Shown in pieces: positions 36,464-45,604 of a stretch of DNA of 64,000 nucleotides. The stretch covers positions 124,001 through 188,000 of the forward strand of contig CAVRRQ010000010.1 of assembly GCA_963723595.1 (NCBI GenBank), given 5' to 3'. The stretch comes from RYN-230 sp963723595 (GTDB lineage: Bacteria; Actinomycetota; Actinomycetes; Streptosporangiales; Streptosporangiaceae). Below the pieces are notes generated by a model. It did no database searches, had not been told where the DNA came from, and saw only the letters and a program-made list of their open reading frames with translations. How positions within the stretch are numbered: position 1 is the first letter of the stretch; each line of letters opens with the position of its first letter. Position numbers and translations under genes: made by a program.

Positions 36464-37158
36464 GGGCCCGGAAGACCGCGTCCCGGACCGCGGGGTCGCC
36501 CGGCGGGGTGACCCCCTGCTCGGCGGCCAGTTCGCGCAGCGAGGTCATCCGCACGCCCGGCAGCCCGCAGACCGTGAACTGGTCGAAGGCGCCGCAGGTC
36601 GGGGTCGACGTTGAGGGCGAAGCCGTGGCTGGTGATGCCGTGGCGGATCCGCATCCCGATCGACGCGACCTTGCGCTCATCGGGCGTCCACACCCCGACC
36701 AGGCTGGAGGCGCCGGGCGGGGTGTCCCGGCGCTGCGCGGCGAAGCCCAGCTCGCCGAGCGCGCGGACCAGGCCGGACTCGAGCCAGCGGACCACATCGG
36801 CGGGACCGCGTTCGCGGAGATCGAGGATCAGGTAGCCGACCAGCTGTCCCGGCCCGTGATAGGTGGCGTAGCCGCCGCGGTCCACGGGCAGCACCGGGAT
36901 GTCGTGCTGGCCCAGCCGGAGATCGGCGGGATCGGTCCGGTGACCGTAGGTGATCACTGGCGGATGGCTGAGCAGGAACAGCCGGTCACCGGCCTGCCCG
37001 GCCTGACGTTCGGTGACCCAGCCGCGCATCGCCTCGGTGGCCTCGCCGTAGGGGATCTCGCCGAGGTCCACGCGCTCCAGCGACCCGGCCCAGGGCGCGG
37101 CGCGGCCGCGCGCGGGGTCCGCGTCCGGCCCGGCCCGGGCGTCACCAGCGATAGTCAT
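36447..37158 (-). CDS. lipB: Octanoyltransferase LipB, frame broken
   Basis: About 237 residues. FLLSHPPVITYGHR, VDRGGYATYHGPGQLVGYLI, and the catalytic-lysine region DERKVASIGMRIRHGITSHG are LipB hallmarks; a shift near 36600 restores FDQFTVCGLPGVRMTSL with the catalytic cysteine. It transfers octanoyl from acyl carrier protein to lipoate-dependent enzymes, the first step of lipoate synthesis. No lipA is next to it. Confidence 0.9.
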
Positions 37159-37256
37159 ACCTCGACTATGCCATTCGCCCGGCCCGGGGCTGACCAGCCG
37201 GACGATCCGCCCGGCCAGTTAGATTTGGTTCGTGAGCGACCGGGAAGCGGTGCGTG

Positions 37257-37937
37257 ATGAGTGAGGTTCCGGCCAGCCCGTCCAAGGCCGGACCAGGCAA
37301 AGTCGGCATCCGGGCCGCGGCCCGGATCCTGGCCGAGCGCGACCCGGTGCTGGCCCGGCTGGTCGACGAGGTCGGCCTGCCCAGCCTGCCGCGCCCCACC
37401 GAGACGCACTTCGCCACGCTGGTCCGCTCGATCGTCTACCAGCAGCTGGCCGGCGCCGCGGCCGGGGCCATCCACGGACGGCTGATCCTGGCCCTCGACG
37501 GTGAGGTCACGCCCGAGCGGATGCTGACCCTCACGCCGGAGACGCTGCGCGCCGTCGGGCTGTCGGGCCGGAAGGCCGCCACGCTCCTGGACCTGGCCGG
37601 CAAGGTCCTCGACGGCACCGTGCCGCTCGACCCCCGGGCGCTGGCCCGGGAGAGCGACGAGGAGATCGTGGCCCGGCTGACCACGGTCCGGGGGATCGGC
37701 AAGTGGTCCGCGGAGATCTTCCTCATCTTCCAGCTCGGCCGGCTGGACGTGTGGCCCACCGGCGACCTCGCCGTGCGCAAGGGATACGGCCTGGCCTGGG
37801 GGATTCCCACGCCGACGCCCAAGCAGCTCGACCTGCTGGGCGAGCCGTACCGGCCGTACCGGACCGTGCTGGCCTGGTACAGCTGGCGGGCCGCCCGGCT
37901 CTACGGGGGCACCGCGGCGACCGCCGTGAACAGCTGA
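37257..37937 (+). CDS. DNA-3-methyladenine glycosylase (HhH-GPD, AlkA type)
   Basis: 226 residues. FATLVRSIVYQQLAGAAAGA begins the conserved fold; the helix-hairpin-helix TTVRGIGKWSAEIFLIF is followed by the catalytic aspartate in VWPTGDLAVRKGYGL. The protein lacks the AlkA N-terminal TBP-like domain, as in short actinobacterial forms. It removes alkylated bases to start base excision repair. GTG 37254 is an equally placed start. Confidence 0.88.
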   Translation: MSEVPASPSKAGPGKVGIRAAARILAERDPVLARLVDEVGLPSLPRPTETHFATLVRSIVYQQLAGAAAGAIHGRLILALDGEVTPERMLTLTPETLRAVGLSGRKAATLLDLAGKVLDGTVPLDPRALARESDEEIVARLTTVRGIGKWSAEIFLIFQLGRLDVWPTGDLAVRKGYGLAWGIPTPTPKQLDLLGEPYRPYRTVLAWYSWRAARLYGGTAATAVNS

Positions 37938-37999
37938 CGGCCGCGTCCACGGGCCCGGAGCGCCACGGCCAGGAGCACCAGCGGCCAGGAGCGGCCCGG

Positions 38000-38848
38000 T
38001 CAGGACAGGCGGAGGATCCGCTCGGCGTTGTCGCGCAGCACCGTGTTCAGGGTGTCCGGGGGCAGTCCCAGGCCGGACAGCTCGGTGAGGCAGCGCTCCG
38101 GCGTGAGGAACGGGAAGTCGCTGCCCCACACGAACTGCCCGGACAGCCGGCCGCGCATCTCGCGGATCACCTCCGGCGGGATCCGCCGCGGCGACCAGCC
38201 CGAGATGTCGATGTACACGTTGGTCTTGTGCAGCGCCATCGCGATCAGGTCGAGGTGCCAGGGCCAGCCGAAGTGCGCGGCCACGATGGTCAGCCCCGGA
38301 TGGGCGGCAGCCACCGGGTCGAGCTTGAGCGGGTGGGCGTAGTCGAGCCGGATGCCCTGCCCGCCGGGCTGGCCGGCGCCGATCCCGCTGGTCCCGGTGT
38401 GGAACAGGGCCAGCAGGCCGTGCTGCTGGCAGGCCTCGAAGATCGGCCAGTACTGCGGGTCGTCAGGGGAGAAGGCCTGGAGTGAGGGGTGGAACTTGAC
38501 CCCGCGCAACCCCAGCGCGGCGATGTTCGCCACCTCGGCGACGGCCGCCTCGCCTTTGTGCGGGTCGACCGAGCCCAGCGCGGTGAACGCGTCCGGGTAG
38601 TCGCGGCAGGCCTGCGCCACGGTCTCGTTGGGGACGCGCGGCCGGCCGGTGGCCGTCTCGGCGTCCCAGGCCAGCAGGACCGCCTTGACCCGCAGGTCGC
38701 GGTACCGGGCGGCGAGCTCCTCCAGGGACTGCCGCTGCACCGGCGACCGGAAGTAGGCCTCGGCCGCCTCGACATAGCCCGCCATGCTGACGTCCAGCCA
38801 GTCGGGGGTGGGCAGATGGACGTGGAAGTCGATGGCACGCAGCGGCAC
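38000..38848 (-). CDS. Amidohydrolase of the ACMSD-like (amidohydrolase 2) family
   Basis: 282 residues, intact. Metal ligands: DFHVH at the N-terminus, histidines in GLRGVKFHPSLQAF and LALFHTGTSG, IVAAHFGWPW, and the aspartate in FVWGSDFPFLTPE. The family hydrolyses or decarboxylates cyclic and aromatic acids; the substrate is unknown. It is followed within 5 bases by the end of the MFS gene on the same strand, so the two are probably cotranscribed. Confidence 0.85.
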   Translation of the reverse strand: MPLRAIDFHVHLPTPDWLDVSMAGYVEAAEAYFRSPVQRQSLEELAARYRDLRVKAVLLAWDAETATGRPRVPNETVAQACRDYPDAFTALGSVDPHKGEAAVAEVANIAALGLRGVKFHPSLQAFSPDDPQYWPIFEACQQHGLLALFHTGTSGIGAGQPGGQGIRLDYAHPLKLDPVAAAHPGLTIVAAHFGWPWHLDLIAMALHKTNVYIDISGWSPRRIPPEVIREMRGRLSGQFVWGSDFPFLTPERCLTELSGLGLPPDTLNTVLRDNAERILRLS

Positions 38849-38852
38849 CGGA

Positions 38853-40197
38853 TCATCGTAACGGCCGTCCCGGTTCCGCGGCCCCGGCGCGCCGCTCGCG
38901 GGCGGTGGCCCGCAGAACTGGCATCGCGAACGCCGCGGTGGCCACCAGTCCGCCCAGGCCGGCCCCGGCGATGGCGGCCCGCACCGGGACCACGGACAGC
39001 AGCACGCCGCCCAGCAGGAGACCTGCCACGTTGGCCCCGTTGGCGACCGCCCCGTACAGCGCGAACGCCCGGCCCCGCACCGCGGCGGGCACCCGCCGGC
39101 CCAGCAGCACGGCGGCGGCGACGTTCACCCCGCCGTTGCCCAGGCCGCCGAGCACGCTCACCGGCGCCAGCCAGCCCGACCGCGGGCACCGTGGCCATCA
39201 GGGCCACGCCCAGGCAGGTGAGCGCCAGCGAGCCGAGGAGGAGCCGGGCCACGCCCGGGTCGGACGGGCGGCGGCGCGCCACCCACCAGCCCCCCGCCAC
39301 CGCGGCGCTGACCCAGACACTCTCCATCAGCCCGTACACGCCGGCCGTGGAGTGCAGCGTGGCCCGGATGAAGAACACCTCGGCCACGTTGACCAGGCTG
39401 GCCGCGGCCACCACCGCGCCGACCAGGACCACCGCCGCCCGGACCAGCGGATCCCGCCGCACGGTCCACTCGTCACGCGCCGCAGGGTCCGCTTGATTCT
39501 GGGCCCTGTCCCGCGCCTCGCGGCCAGCCCCGGCCCGTTCCCCATCCGGACGGGCAGCCCCGCCCTCCTGCGGGACCGCCTCGCTGCCCCAGTCACACTT
39601 CTCGGGTGCCCGCGTGGTCACGGCCATGCGGCTGGGGGCCCGCTTGAGGGGGCGGGTGGTGGCTCCACGGCGGGTGCGGATCAGGCGGCCGGCGGCGGCG
39701 ATAGCCAGGTAGCTGCCCGCGTCGGCGAGGAGCGGGACCCGCAACCCGAACCGGCCCATCAGCAGGCCGCCCAGCGCCGGCGCGAGCATCATGCCCAGGG
39801 ACCCGGCGGTCTGGCTGAGCGCCATCGCCTTGGGCAGGTCATCGGCGGGGACCATGGACGGCAGCAGGGCGGACAGGCACGGCTGGGTCACGGCCAGGCC
39901 CGCGGCCAGCACGGCCACCAGAGCGATGATCTCCGCCGGCCCGGACGCGAACGCCAGCGCCACGCAGACGGCCGCCTGGGCCAGTCCGGTCGCGACCAGC
40001 AGGAACCGGCTGTCCACCCGGTCGGCCAGCCGCCCGGTCCAGCGGACCAGCAGCACCGGGGGAGCCGCCGCGGCGATCAGCACCGCGGCCACCGCGAACC
40101 CGCCCGCCCCGCGCTGCTGCAGTTCCAGCACCAGCGCGGTCGCGGCCAGGAAGTCACCGCACGAGGACACCGCCCGCGCCCCGCTGGCGAGGTACAC
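38853..40197 (-). CDS. MFS transporter, frame broken
   Basis: About 448 residues. GTG 40197 starts YLASGARAVSSCGDFLAATA, then RWTGRLADRVDSRFLLVATG (motif A), ALLPSMVPADDLPKAMALSQ and LGMMLAPALGGLLMGRFG. A long charged cytoplasmic loop (about 215-270) precedes the second half. A shift near 39170 leads to SVLGGLGNGGVNVAAAVLL and a stop at 38853. The pattern fits Bcr/EntS-like efflux or uptake carriers; substrate unknown. The frame is open further upstream, through the palindrome at 40330, but without family similarity. Confidence 0.8.
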
Positions 40198-40329
40198 GTC
40201 CCCCCACCCACGCCTGGGGCGCCCCGTTCGCGCCCGGCCCGCCCCCGTCGGCCCCCGACCCCGCCTGCCCCACCGTCTCGGCCCAGACTCCGCCAGCGTT
40301 CCGCCCGCCCGAGCGGCGACTCGCCGCAG

Positions 40330-40369
40330 AGATGTGAAGGACATACTTCGAAGTATGTCCTTCACATCT
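40330..40369. promoter_or_regulatory. 40-bp perfect palindrome
   Basis: AGATGTGAAGGACATACTTC followed at once by its exact complement, with no spacer. Pairing continues outward after a 2-base bulge (CGCAG, 40325-40329). Much AT-richer than its surroundings. It lies between the ArsR stop and the MFS start, both minus strand; it could be a terminator, a large operator or an RNA element in the MFS leader. Confidence 0.85.
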
Positions 40370-40390
40370 GCGCCTGGCAAGCCCGACCGG

Positions 40391-40460
40391 CACGTCATCC
40401 GCCCGCCCGGAGCGGCGTTCGCTGCGCACGTCAATGGTCACCTGATCCGCGTGACGTGCG
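40391..40460. promoter_or_regulatory. Three CACGTCA-type sites, two forming a 9-bp inverted repeat
   Basis: CACGTCA at 40391-40397 and 40427-40433, and its complement TGACGTG at 40452-40458. The last two extend to the inverted repeat CGCACGTCA / TGACGTGCG with an 18-base spacer. A regulator-binding cluster is possible. Confidence 0.4.
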
Positions 40461-40578
40461 TGAAGCGGGGCTGATTTCTCCGGGTCTGGCGCACAGATGC
40501 GCGTGAAAAGTCGCCCGCACGGCGGTGAGCGGCGCGCCGGCGGGCGATGGACTTGCGGGGCGCGGACGGGCTGAGGGG

Positions 40579-41160
40579 TTAGCTGGGGAGGGCGCGGACG
40601 GCCAGGGAGACGGGGCGGGTGCCGGGGGGCAGGTCCGCGCGGCGGTCCTTGCGGTAGGGGGCGAGCAGATCCTGGATGGCCTCGCCCAGTTCGGTGAGCT
40701 CCGCCGCGGTGACCTGGAGCGTCGAGTCCATGAAGAACGCCGCGTCCTGCCACTCCGCGGGCTCGGTGTCGAGCCGGGACAGGTACCGGCGGACCCGGGC
40801 GTCGTCCCGGGCCCGCATCGACTCCAGCAGGGCGTGCAGCGCCTCGCGTGCCTCGGGGGCCAGGTCCGCGACGCCACTGAGCCCGTAGCGCCCAGCCGTG
40901 ATGCGCCACAGCCGTTCCCGGCCGTCACCTCGCCCGGGCGCGGCTTCCACCAGTCCCGCCCGGGCCAGCGCGCGCAGGTGGTAGCTGGTCGCACTGGGCG
41001 ACAGGCCCACGACCCCGGCGCACTCCGTCGCCGTGGCCGGCCCGCCGTTCCGGAGATGCTCCAGCAGGGCCAGCCGGGCGGGGTGGGCCATGGCCCGCAT
41101 GACCGCGGCGTCCATGGTGGACCACGGCTGCTCCGCGCCTGGCTCCGCATTCACGCTCAC
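40579..41160 (-). CDS. ArsR-type winged-helix regulator
   Basis: 193 residues. MRAMAHPARLALLEHLRNG begins the wHTH, the recognition helix is LSPSATSYHLRALARAGLVE and the wing RERLWRIT. The long helical C-terminus (LHALLESMRARDDARVRRYL) is typical of the HTH_20/HTH_5 actinobacterial group. It lacks the paired cysteines of metal-sensing ArsR proteins. The MFS exporter downstream on the same strand is its probable target. Confidence 0.85.
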   Translation of the reverse strand: MSVNAEPGAEQPWSTMDAAVMRAMAHPARLALLEHLRNGGPATATECAGVVGLSPSATSYHLRALARAGLVEAAPGRGDGRERLWRITAGRYGLSGVADLAPEAREALHALLESMRARDDARVRRYLSRLDTEPAEWQDAAFFMDSTLQVTAAELTELGEAIQDLLAPYRKDRRADLPPGTRPVSLAVRALPS

Positions 41161-41177
41161 CGGGCCAAGATAACCGG

Positions 41178-41343
41178 ATGGACAGCCTGTCGTCGTTCCT
41201 GATCGGCGGATCGGCCTGCTCGGCCGCGCTTTCCCGGCGGACGACCGAGGTCACCGGGACCCAAGCGGGCCCGGTCCTGCGAGATCCTGCTCGGCACCCC
41301 CGCCTACCACCGCGACCTCCTGGCCCGCCACCTCGCGCTGTGA
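41178..41343 (+). pseudogene. Short unassigned remnant
   Basis: ATG 41178 opens MDSLSSFLIGGSACSAALSR; a frame change gives CEILLGTPAYHRDLLARHLA and a stop at 41343. No family recognised. It may be a decayed gene or chance frames. Confidence 0.2.
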
Positions 41344-41350
41344 TCCAGTG

Positions 41351-41385
41351 GCACTAGGTAGCACTAGGTGCTACTCCGTGAGTAG
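41351..41385 (+). promoter_or_regulatory. Operator cluster upstream of the Phd/PIN pair
   Basis: Direct repeat GCACTAGGT (41351 and 41361), the second inside the dyad AGCACTAGGTGCT (41360-41372), and a further CTACT/AGTAG inverted repeat (41371-41385), ending 10 bases before the antitoxin ATG. The layout fits cooperative autorepression by an antitoxin. Confidence 0.6.
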
Positions 41386-41394
41386 ACTTTGGTT

Positions 41395-41664
41395 ATGAGC
41401 GCGCAGCCTGAGATCACGCAGCGGGATCTGCGGAACAAGTCCCGGGAGATTATGGATGCGGTCGAGGGTGGGCAGGCCTTCACCGTCACCCGGGATGGCC
41501 GTGAGATCGGCGAGCTGATCCCGATCCGCCGCCGTCGCCGGTTCGTCCCGAGGGCTGACTTCGCCACGGCTTCGCGGAACGCACCCGCTATCGATCTCGC
41601 GGCATTCCGAGCCGACCAGAACGCCGCTGCTGATCATGATGCGGGCATCCCCGATGGCAGGTGA
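41395..41664 (+). CDS. Phd/YefM-type antitoxin
   Basis: 89 residues from ATG 41395. The N-terminal DNA-binding Phd fold reads ITQRDLRNKSREIMDAVEGG and FTVTRDGREIGELIPI; the C-terminal half is a disordered toxin-binding tail (ATASRNAPAIDLAAFRADQ). It overlaps the PIN toxin gene, and the operator cluster lies just upstream. Confidence 0.92.
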   Translation: MSAQPEITQRDLRNKSREIMDAVEGGQAFTVTRDGREIGELIPIRRRRRFVPRADFATASRNAPAIDLAAFRADQNAAADHDAGIPDGR

Positions 41665-42124
41665 CAGTCACCCGCGGGGACTGCTCGACACCAATATCGT
41701 CATCTTGCGGAAGTGGATCGATCCCGCCGATCTGCCGGCCGCCGTGGCCATTAGCGCGATCACCCTGGCCGAGTTGTCTGCCGGCCCCGACGAAGTCCGA
41801 CCCGCCAGCGAGCAGCAGGACTATGAGGAGCATACAGAGCGGGCCCGTCGGCTCGACGTCCTGCAGCGGGCCGAGAACGAGTTCGACCCGATTCCCTTCG
41901 GCGTGGAGGCGGCACGTGCCTATGGCCAGGTTGTTGCTGCGGTCATCGGCGCAGGCCGGAAACCTCGCCGCCGCGCCGTGGACCTGATGATCGCGTCCGT
42001 GGCGATAGCAGAGGATCTGCCTCTCTTCACGACCAACCCAGCCGACTTCACGGGGCTGGGGCACTTGCTGACTGTCGTGGCCGTGACCCGCCCCAGCGCG
42101 GCTCCGGCCCGTCCTCTGGCCTAG
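41636..42124 (+). CDS. PIN-domain ribonuclease toxin (VapC-like)
   Basis: 162 residues (ATG 41636; ATG 41654 also possible). The acidic active site is visible: LLDTNIVILRKW, TLAELSAG, RRAVDLMIASVAIAEDLPL and LFTTNPADF. It is a complete toxin of the VapC group, which cleaves RNA. Paired with a Phd-type rather than VapB AbrB-type antitoxin, a frequent mix in actinobacteria. Base composition (GC lower than neighbours) hints at recent acquisition. Confidence 0.92.
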   Translation: MMRASPMAGDSHPRGLLDTNIVILRKWIDPADLPAAVAISAITLAELSAGPDEVRPASEQQDYEEHTERARRLDVLQRAENEFDPIPFGVEAARAYGQVVAAVIGAGRKPRRRAVDLMIASVAIAEDLPLFTTNPADFTGLGHLLTVVAVTRPSAAPARPLA

Positions 42125-42268
42125 TTCCGTGGACGGCCGCCAACCACGACACGGCTATCCCGGATGCGCAGCCTGAGCCATGACCGTTGTCGATTGGCGC
42201 CACATAGCGCCATGGACTGACCACGATCACGCAAGCTAGGCGGCTCCCAGGACAACAGCCCCGGGATC

Positions 42269-42478
42269 TCAGGCGCCGGTGAAGTGGGGCGGGCGCTTCT
42301 CGGTAAAGGCGCGGGAGCCTTCGCGGGCGTCGGCGGAGCGGAGCACCACCTTGATGGCCTCGTCCTCGGCCGCGAACCCGTCGGACAGCGAGCGGCCGGA
42401 CGACTCCAGCATGACCTGCTTGACCTTGCGCAGGGCCAGCGGGCCGTTCCCGGCCATCCGGCCGGCCAGCGCGCGGGC
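42269..42478 (-). pseudogene. C-terminal fragment of an enoyl-CoA hydratase
   Basis: ALAGRMAGNGPLALRKVKQV, then AAEDEAIKVVLRSADAREGS, AFTEKRPPHFTGA and stop: the last ~70 residues of a crotonase-fold enzyme. The N-terminal two thirds with the oxyanion hole are missing; at about 42480 the sequence changes abruptly into a plus-strand cyclase fragment. Confidence 0.75.
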
Positions 42479-42480
42479 GC

Positions 42481-42791
42481 CAGTGGCGGGACGGCGAGGC
42501 CGGCGTGGACAGCTGCCCGGGACTGGGCCTGGACTGCGCCGGCTGGCTGCGGGACCAGGGGATCGCCCTCGCGGGCGCGGACAACATCGCGGTCGAGGCG
42601 TTCCCGGCGCCGGACGGGGCGGTCATGCCGCTGCACATCGCGGCCATCCGGGACAGCGGCATCTACCTGCTGGAACTTCTTGACCTGGAGGACCTGGCCC
42701 GGCGTGGTGTCACCGGGTTCCTGCTGGTCGTCGCGCCGCTGAACATCGCCGGCGGGGTGGGCAGCCCGGTAGCCCGGTCGCGGTCGTGTGA
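42481..42791 (+). pseudogene. C-terminal fragment of a cyclase-family (kynurenine formamidase-like) hydrolase
   Basis: DGEAGVDSCPGLGLDCAGWL, IALAGADNIAVEAFP, PLHIAAIRDSGIYLLELLDL and FLLVVAPLNIAGGVGSP are the last ~100 residues of this fold; a one-base shift near 42770 leads to a stop at 42789-42791. The N-terminal metal-binding HxGTHxD motif is absent. It abuts the crotonase fragment head to head at about 42480. Confidence 0.65.
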
Positions 42792-42814
42792 CCTGGCCAG
42801 CCCGGCGTCCCCGC

Positions 42815-42840
42815 TTGTCAACACTAGCGTTGACAACGCT
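42815..42840 (+). promoter_or_regulatory. TetR operator upstream of the monooxygenase gene
   Basis: TTGTCAAC-6-GTTGACAA is a perfect dyad (42815-42836), and AGCGTTGACAACGCT forms an overlapping one. The core TCAACACTAGCGTTGA matches 14 of 16 positions of the site at 45605-45620, upstream of the acyl-CoA synthetase gene. Confidence 0.75.
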
Positions 42841-42909
42841 TCCGGGGACGTGCGAGGCTGATCCAAGACCGCTTCCCGCCCCGTTCCCTGCCGCCCGACA
42901 GGAGCCTGC

Positions 42910-44814
42910 ATGACGATCACCGAGCCGCTGGCCGTGACGGCCCGGCGGGAGGTCGCGGGGGGCGTGGCTGGCCGGGTTCGGGGCCGCGGTCCAGGCTGGG
43001 GACACCCGCGCCGCGGCGGGCATGTTCCTGGCCGACGGTTACTGGCGCGACATCCTCGCCCTGACCTGGGACCTGCGCACCTTCGCGGGCCGCGGCCGGA
43101 TCGCCGCCGGGCTGGCCACCTGGCGGGCGGCCCGCTCACCGGCCGGTTTCTGGCTGGAGGACACGGCGCCCGACATGTTCGAGCGGCGGACCCAGGGCTG
43201 GACCATCGAGGCGTTCTTCACGTTCGAGACGGACATCGCCCGCTGCCGCGGGCACATCCGGCTGCTGGCCGACCCGCAGACCGGTGAGTGGAAGGCGTGG
43301 ACCCTGCTCACCGAGATGGAAGACCTCAAGGGGTTCGAGGAGAAGGCCGGGGCCCTGCGCCCGGTCAGCTCGGCCCCGCACGGTGTGCTGGCGCCGGGAG
43401 GCAACGTGGCCGCCGGCGGCGTGACGGCCGCGGGCGCGGGTGGCCAGGGCGCCCTGCCCGGGGACAGCCTGAGTGCCGCCTCGCCCGCGGCGCCCCCTCC
43501 GCCTGCTCCGGCCGGTGATCCCGGGGTGCTGGTCATCGGGCCGGCCAGGCAGGCCTGACCATCGCCGCCCGGCTGCGCCAGCTGGACGTGAGCGCGGTGG
43601 TCATCGAGCGCGAGGCCCGGGTCCGGGACAACTGGCGGCACCGCTACTCCTCGCTGGTGCTGCACAACCAGGTCTGGGCCAACCACCTGCCGTACCTCCC
43701 GGCCTCCTGGGCCGCCTACCTCAGCAAGGACGAGCTGGCCGACTGGCTGGAGGCGTACGCCTCGATCATGTCGCTGGACGTGTGGACCTCCACGGAGATC
43801 ACCGGCGCCCGCTACGACGAGACGGCCGGCCGGTGGGCGGTCACGCTGCGGCGGCCCGGCGGCATCGTCACCGAGCTGCATCCCCGGGACGTGGTGCTGG
43901 CCACCGGCGTGTTCGGGCTTCCGCACCGGCCGGAGATCCCCGGCGCGGCGGACTTCACCGGGCGGTTGCTGCACGCCACCGAGTACGCCGGCGGGGTCCC
44001 GGCCGCGGGCGTGCGGGCCCTCGTGGTCGGCTCGGGCAGCAGCGCCCACGACGTGGCCCAGGACCTGCAGGAGGCGGGCGCCCAGGTCACCATGCTCCAG
44101 CGGTCGTCGACCTGCGTGGTCAGCCTGGAACCGGGGGCGGCCCGGGCGTACTCGATCTACCGCGAGGACGGCGCGCCCACCGAGGACTGCGACCTGGTCA
44201 ACAACTCCTTCCCGCTGCCCCTGCTGGCCGAGCTGCACAAGGACATGACCGACAGGATCGCGCAGATGGACGACGCGCTGCTGCGCGGCCTGCGGGCCGC
44301 GGGGTTCCAGCTCGACTTCGGCGAGGACGGCAGCGGCTTCCTGATGAAGTACCACCGCACCGGCGGTGGCTACTACATCAATGTGGGCTGCTCGGACCTG
44401 ATCGTGGCCGGGAAGATCAAGGTCAAGCACGGCGCGGAGATCGCCGGGCTGGACCGGCGGACGGTCCGCCTCACCGACGGGACCACGATGGACACCGACA
44501 TGATCGTCGTGGCCACCGGCTACCAGAACATGTCCGAGTCGGTCCGCGCCCTGTTCGGCGGCGGCGTGGCGGCCCGCGTCGGGCCCGTGTGGGGGCTGGA
44601 CGAGGAGGGCGAGGTGCGTGCCCTGTGGCGGCGCACCGGCCAGCCCGGGCTCTGGATCATGGGCGGCAGCCTGCAGCAGTGCCGCCCCTACTCCAAGTAC
44701 CTCGCCCTGCAGATCAAGGGCGGTCAGGAAGGCCTGGTGCCGCCGGCCGCTGATCGGCTGGCTGCCGGCCGGCTGGCTGCTGGCCCGCCGGGGGAGTCAG
44801 GGTGCCCGAGCTGA
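42910..44814 (+). CDS. FAD-dependent monooxygenase with N-terminal NTF2-like domain, frame broken
   Basis: About 634 residues from ATG 42910 (CAGGAGCC upstream). The N-terminal ~150 residues are an NTF2-like domain (AAAGMFLADGYWRDILALTW, WTIEAFFTFETDIARCRGHI). After a Pro-rich linker comes a class B flavoprotein monooxygenase: GVLVIGPAGQAGLTIAARL-like FAD loop (read across a shift near 43545), WRHRYSSLVLHNQVWANHLP, VVLATGVFGLPHRPEIPG, NADPH loop VVGSGSSAHDVAQDL, and MIVVATGYQNM. A first shift lies near 42965. Baeyer-Villiger or N-/S-oxygenation is possible; the substrate is probably hydrophobic, given the acyl-CoA synthetase in the same regulon. Confidence 0.85.
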
Positions 44815-45448
44815 GGCCGTTCAGCACCATCTCGGTGAACGTGCGGCCGATCTCGGCCGCGGATGGCATCCCGCTGGCTCCCTCGCGGTACCAGCGGTGC
44901 GTCCAGTTGACCATGCCGATGATGCCGTAGGCGACCACCCGGGCCGGCCCGGCCGGGCGGATCGAGCCGTCCTCGAAACCGGACTCGACGATCCCGATGA
45001 CCGCGTCATCGTACCGCTTGTTGATCACCGTCATCTGCCGCGCCCAGGCGGACCGGCCGTCGGCGACCTTGCTCAGGTCCTCCTGGATGTACACGAACAG
45101 GTAGGGGTAGTGGGTCGAATACGACGACATCAGCGCGATGATCAGGTGGCCCAGCTTGTCCACCGCGGATCCCGCGCCGTCCCGGATCGCCTCGGCCTGC
45201 TGGACGTTGGCCTCGGCGGCGTCCCGGACGATCTCGTGGAACAGTTCTTCCTTGCTGCCGATGTAGTAGTACAGCGACGCCCGGTCGGTGCCCAGGCTTT
45301 CCGCCACGTCGGCGAGGCTGGCGCCCCGGAACCCCTTCTCGCGGAAGACCCGGGCGGCCGTCGCGATGATCTCGGCCCGGCGCTCAGCGTAGGCCGCGCC
45401 TCCCTCGGCGAGGGCGGCGGCTCGTCGGCGGCTGATACCGCTCTGCAT
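44714..45448 (-). CDS. TetR family regulator
   Basis: 244 residues. HTH region AEIIATAARVFREKGFRGAS, LADVAESLGTDRASLYYYIG and SKEELFHEIV; helical ligand-binding domain after it (LFVYIQEDLSKVADGRSAW) and a Pro/Ala-rich tail that overlaps the monooxygenase gene by 101 bases. It lies between the monooxygenase and synthetase genes, each preceded by the same 16-bp dyad, so it is the probable repressor of both and of itself. The ATG 45448 was chosen because the HTH begins shortly after it. Confidence 0.9.
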   Translation of the reverse strand: MQSGISRRRAAALAEGGAAYAERRAEIIATAARVFREKGFRGASLADVAESLGTDRASLYYYIGSKEELFHEIVRDAAEANVQQAEAIRDGAGSAVDKLGHLIIALMSSYSTHYPYLFVYIQEDLSKVADGRSAWARQMTVINKRYDDAVIGIVESGFEDGSIRPAGPARVVAYGIIGMVNWTHRWYREGASGMPSAAEIGRTFTEMVLNGLSSGTLTPPAGQQPAGRQPADQRPAAPGLPDRP

Positions 45449-45604
45449 TCGCACGTCCCATTCTTGTGCTGCGCAGCGCCCCCGGCGCGGCCGGAGGCAC
45501 GGGTCCTGGCCCAGTAGGGCTGACGGCCATGGTCTCACGCCGGGGCGCCCCCGTCGCCGTCCCGCGGCGCTGCTTGAGTCGCGCCGCCCCGGCACCCGGT
45601 CTAG

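Larger units (their letters stand above)
40198..40578. other. 381-base gap between the MFS and ArsR genes
   Basis: No supported gene. It holds a 40-bp palindrome (40330-40369) and three CACGTCA/TGACGTG sites (40391, 40427, 40452), described separately. Confidence 0.6.
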
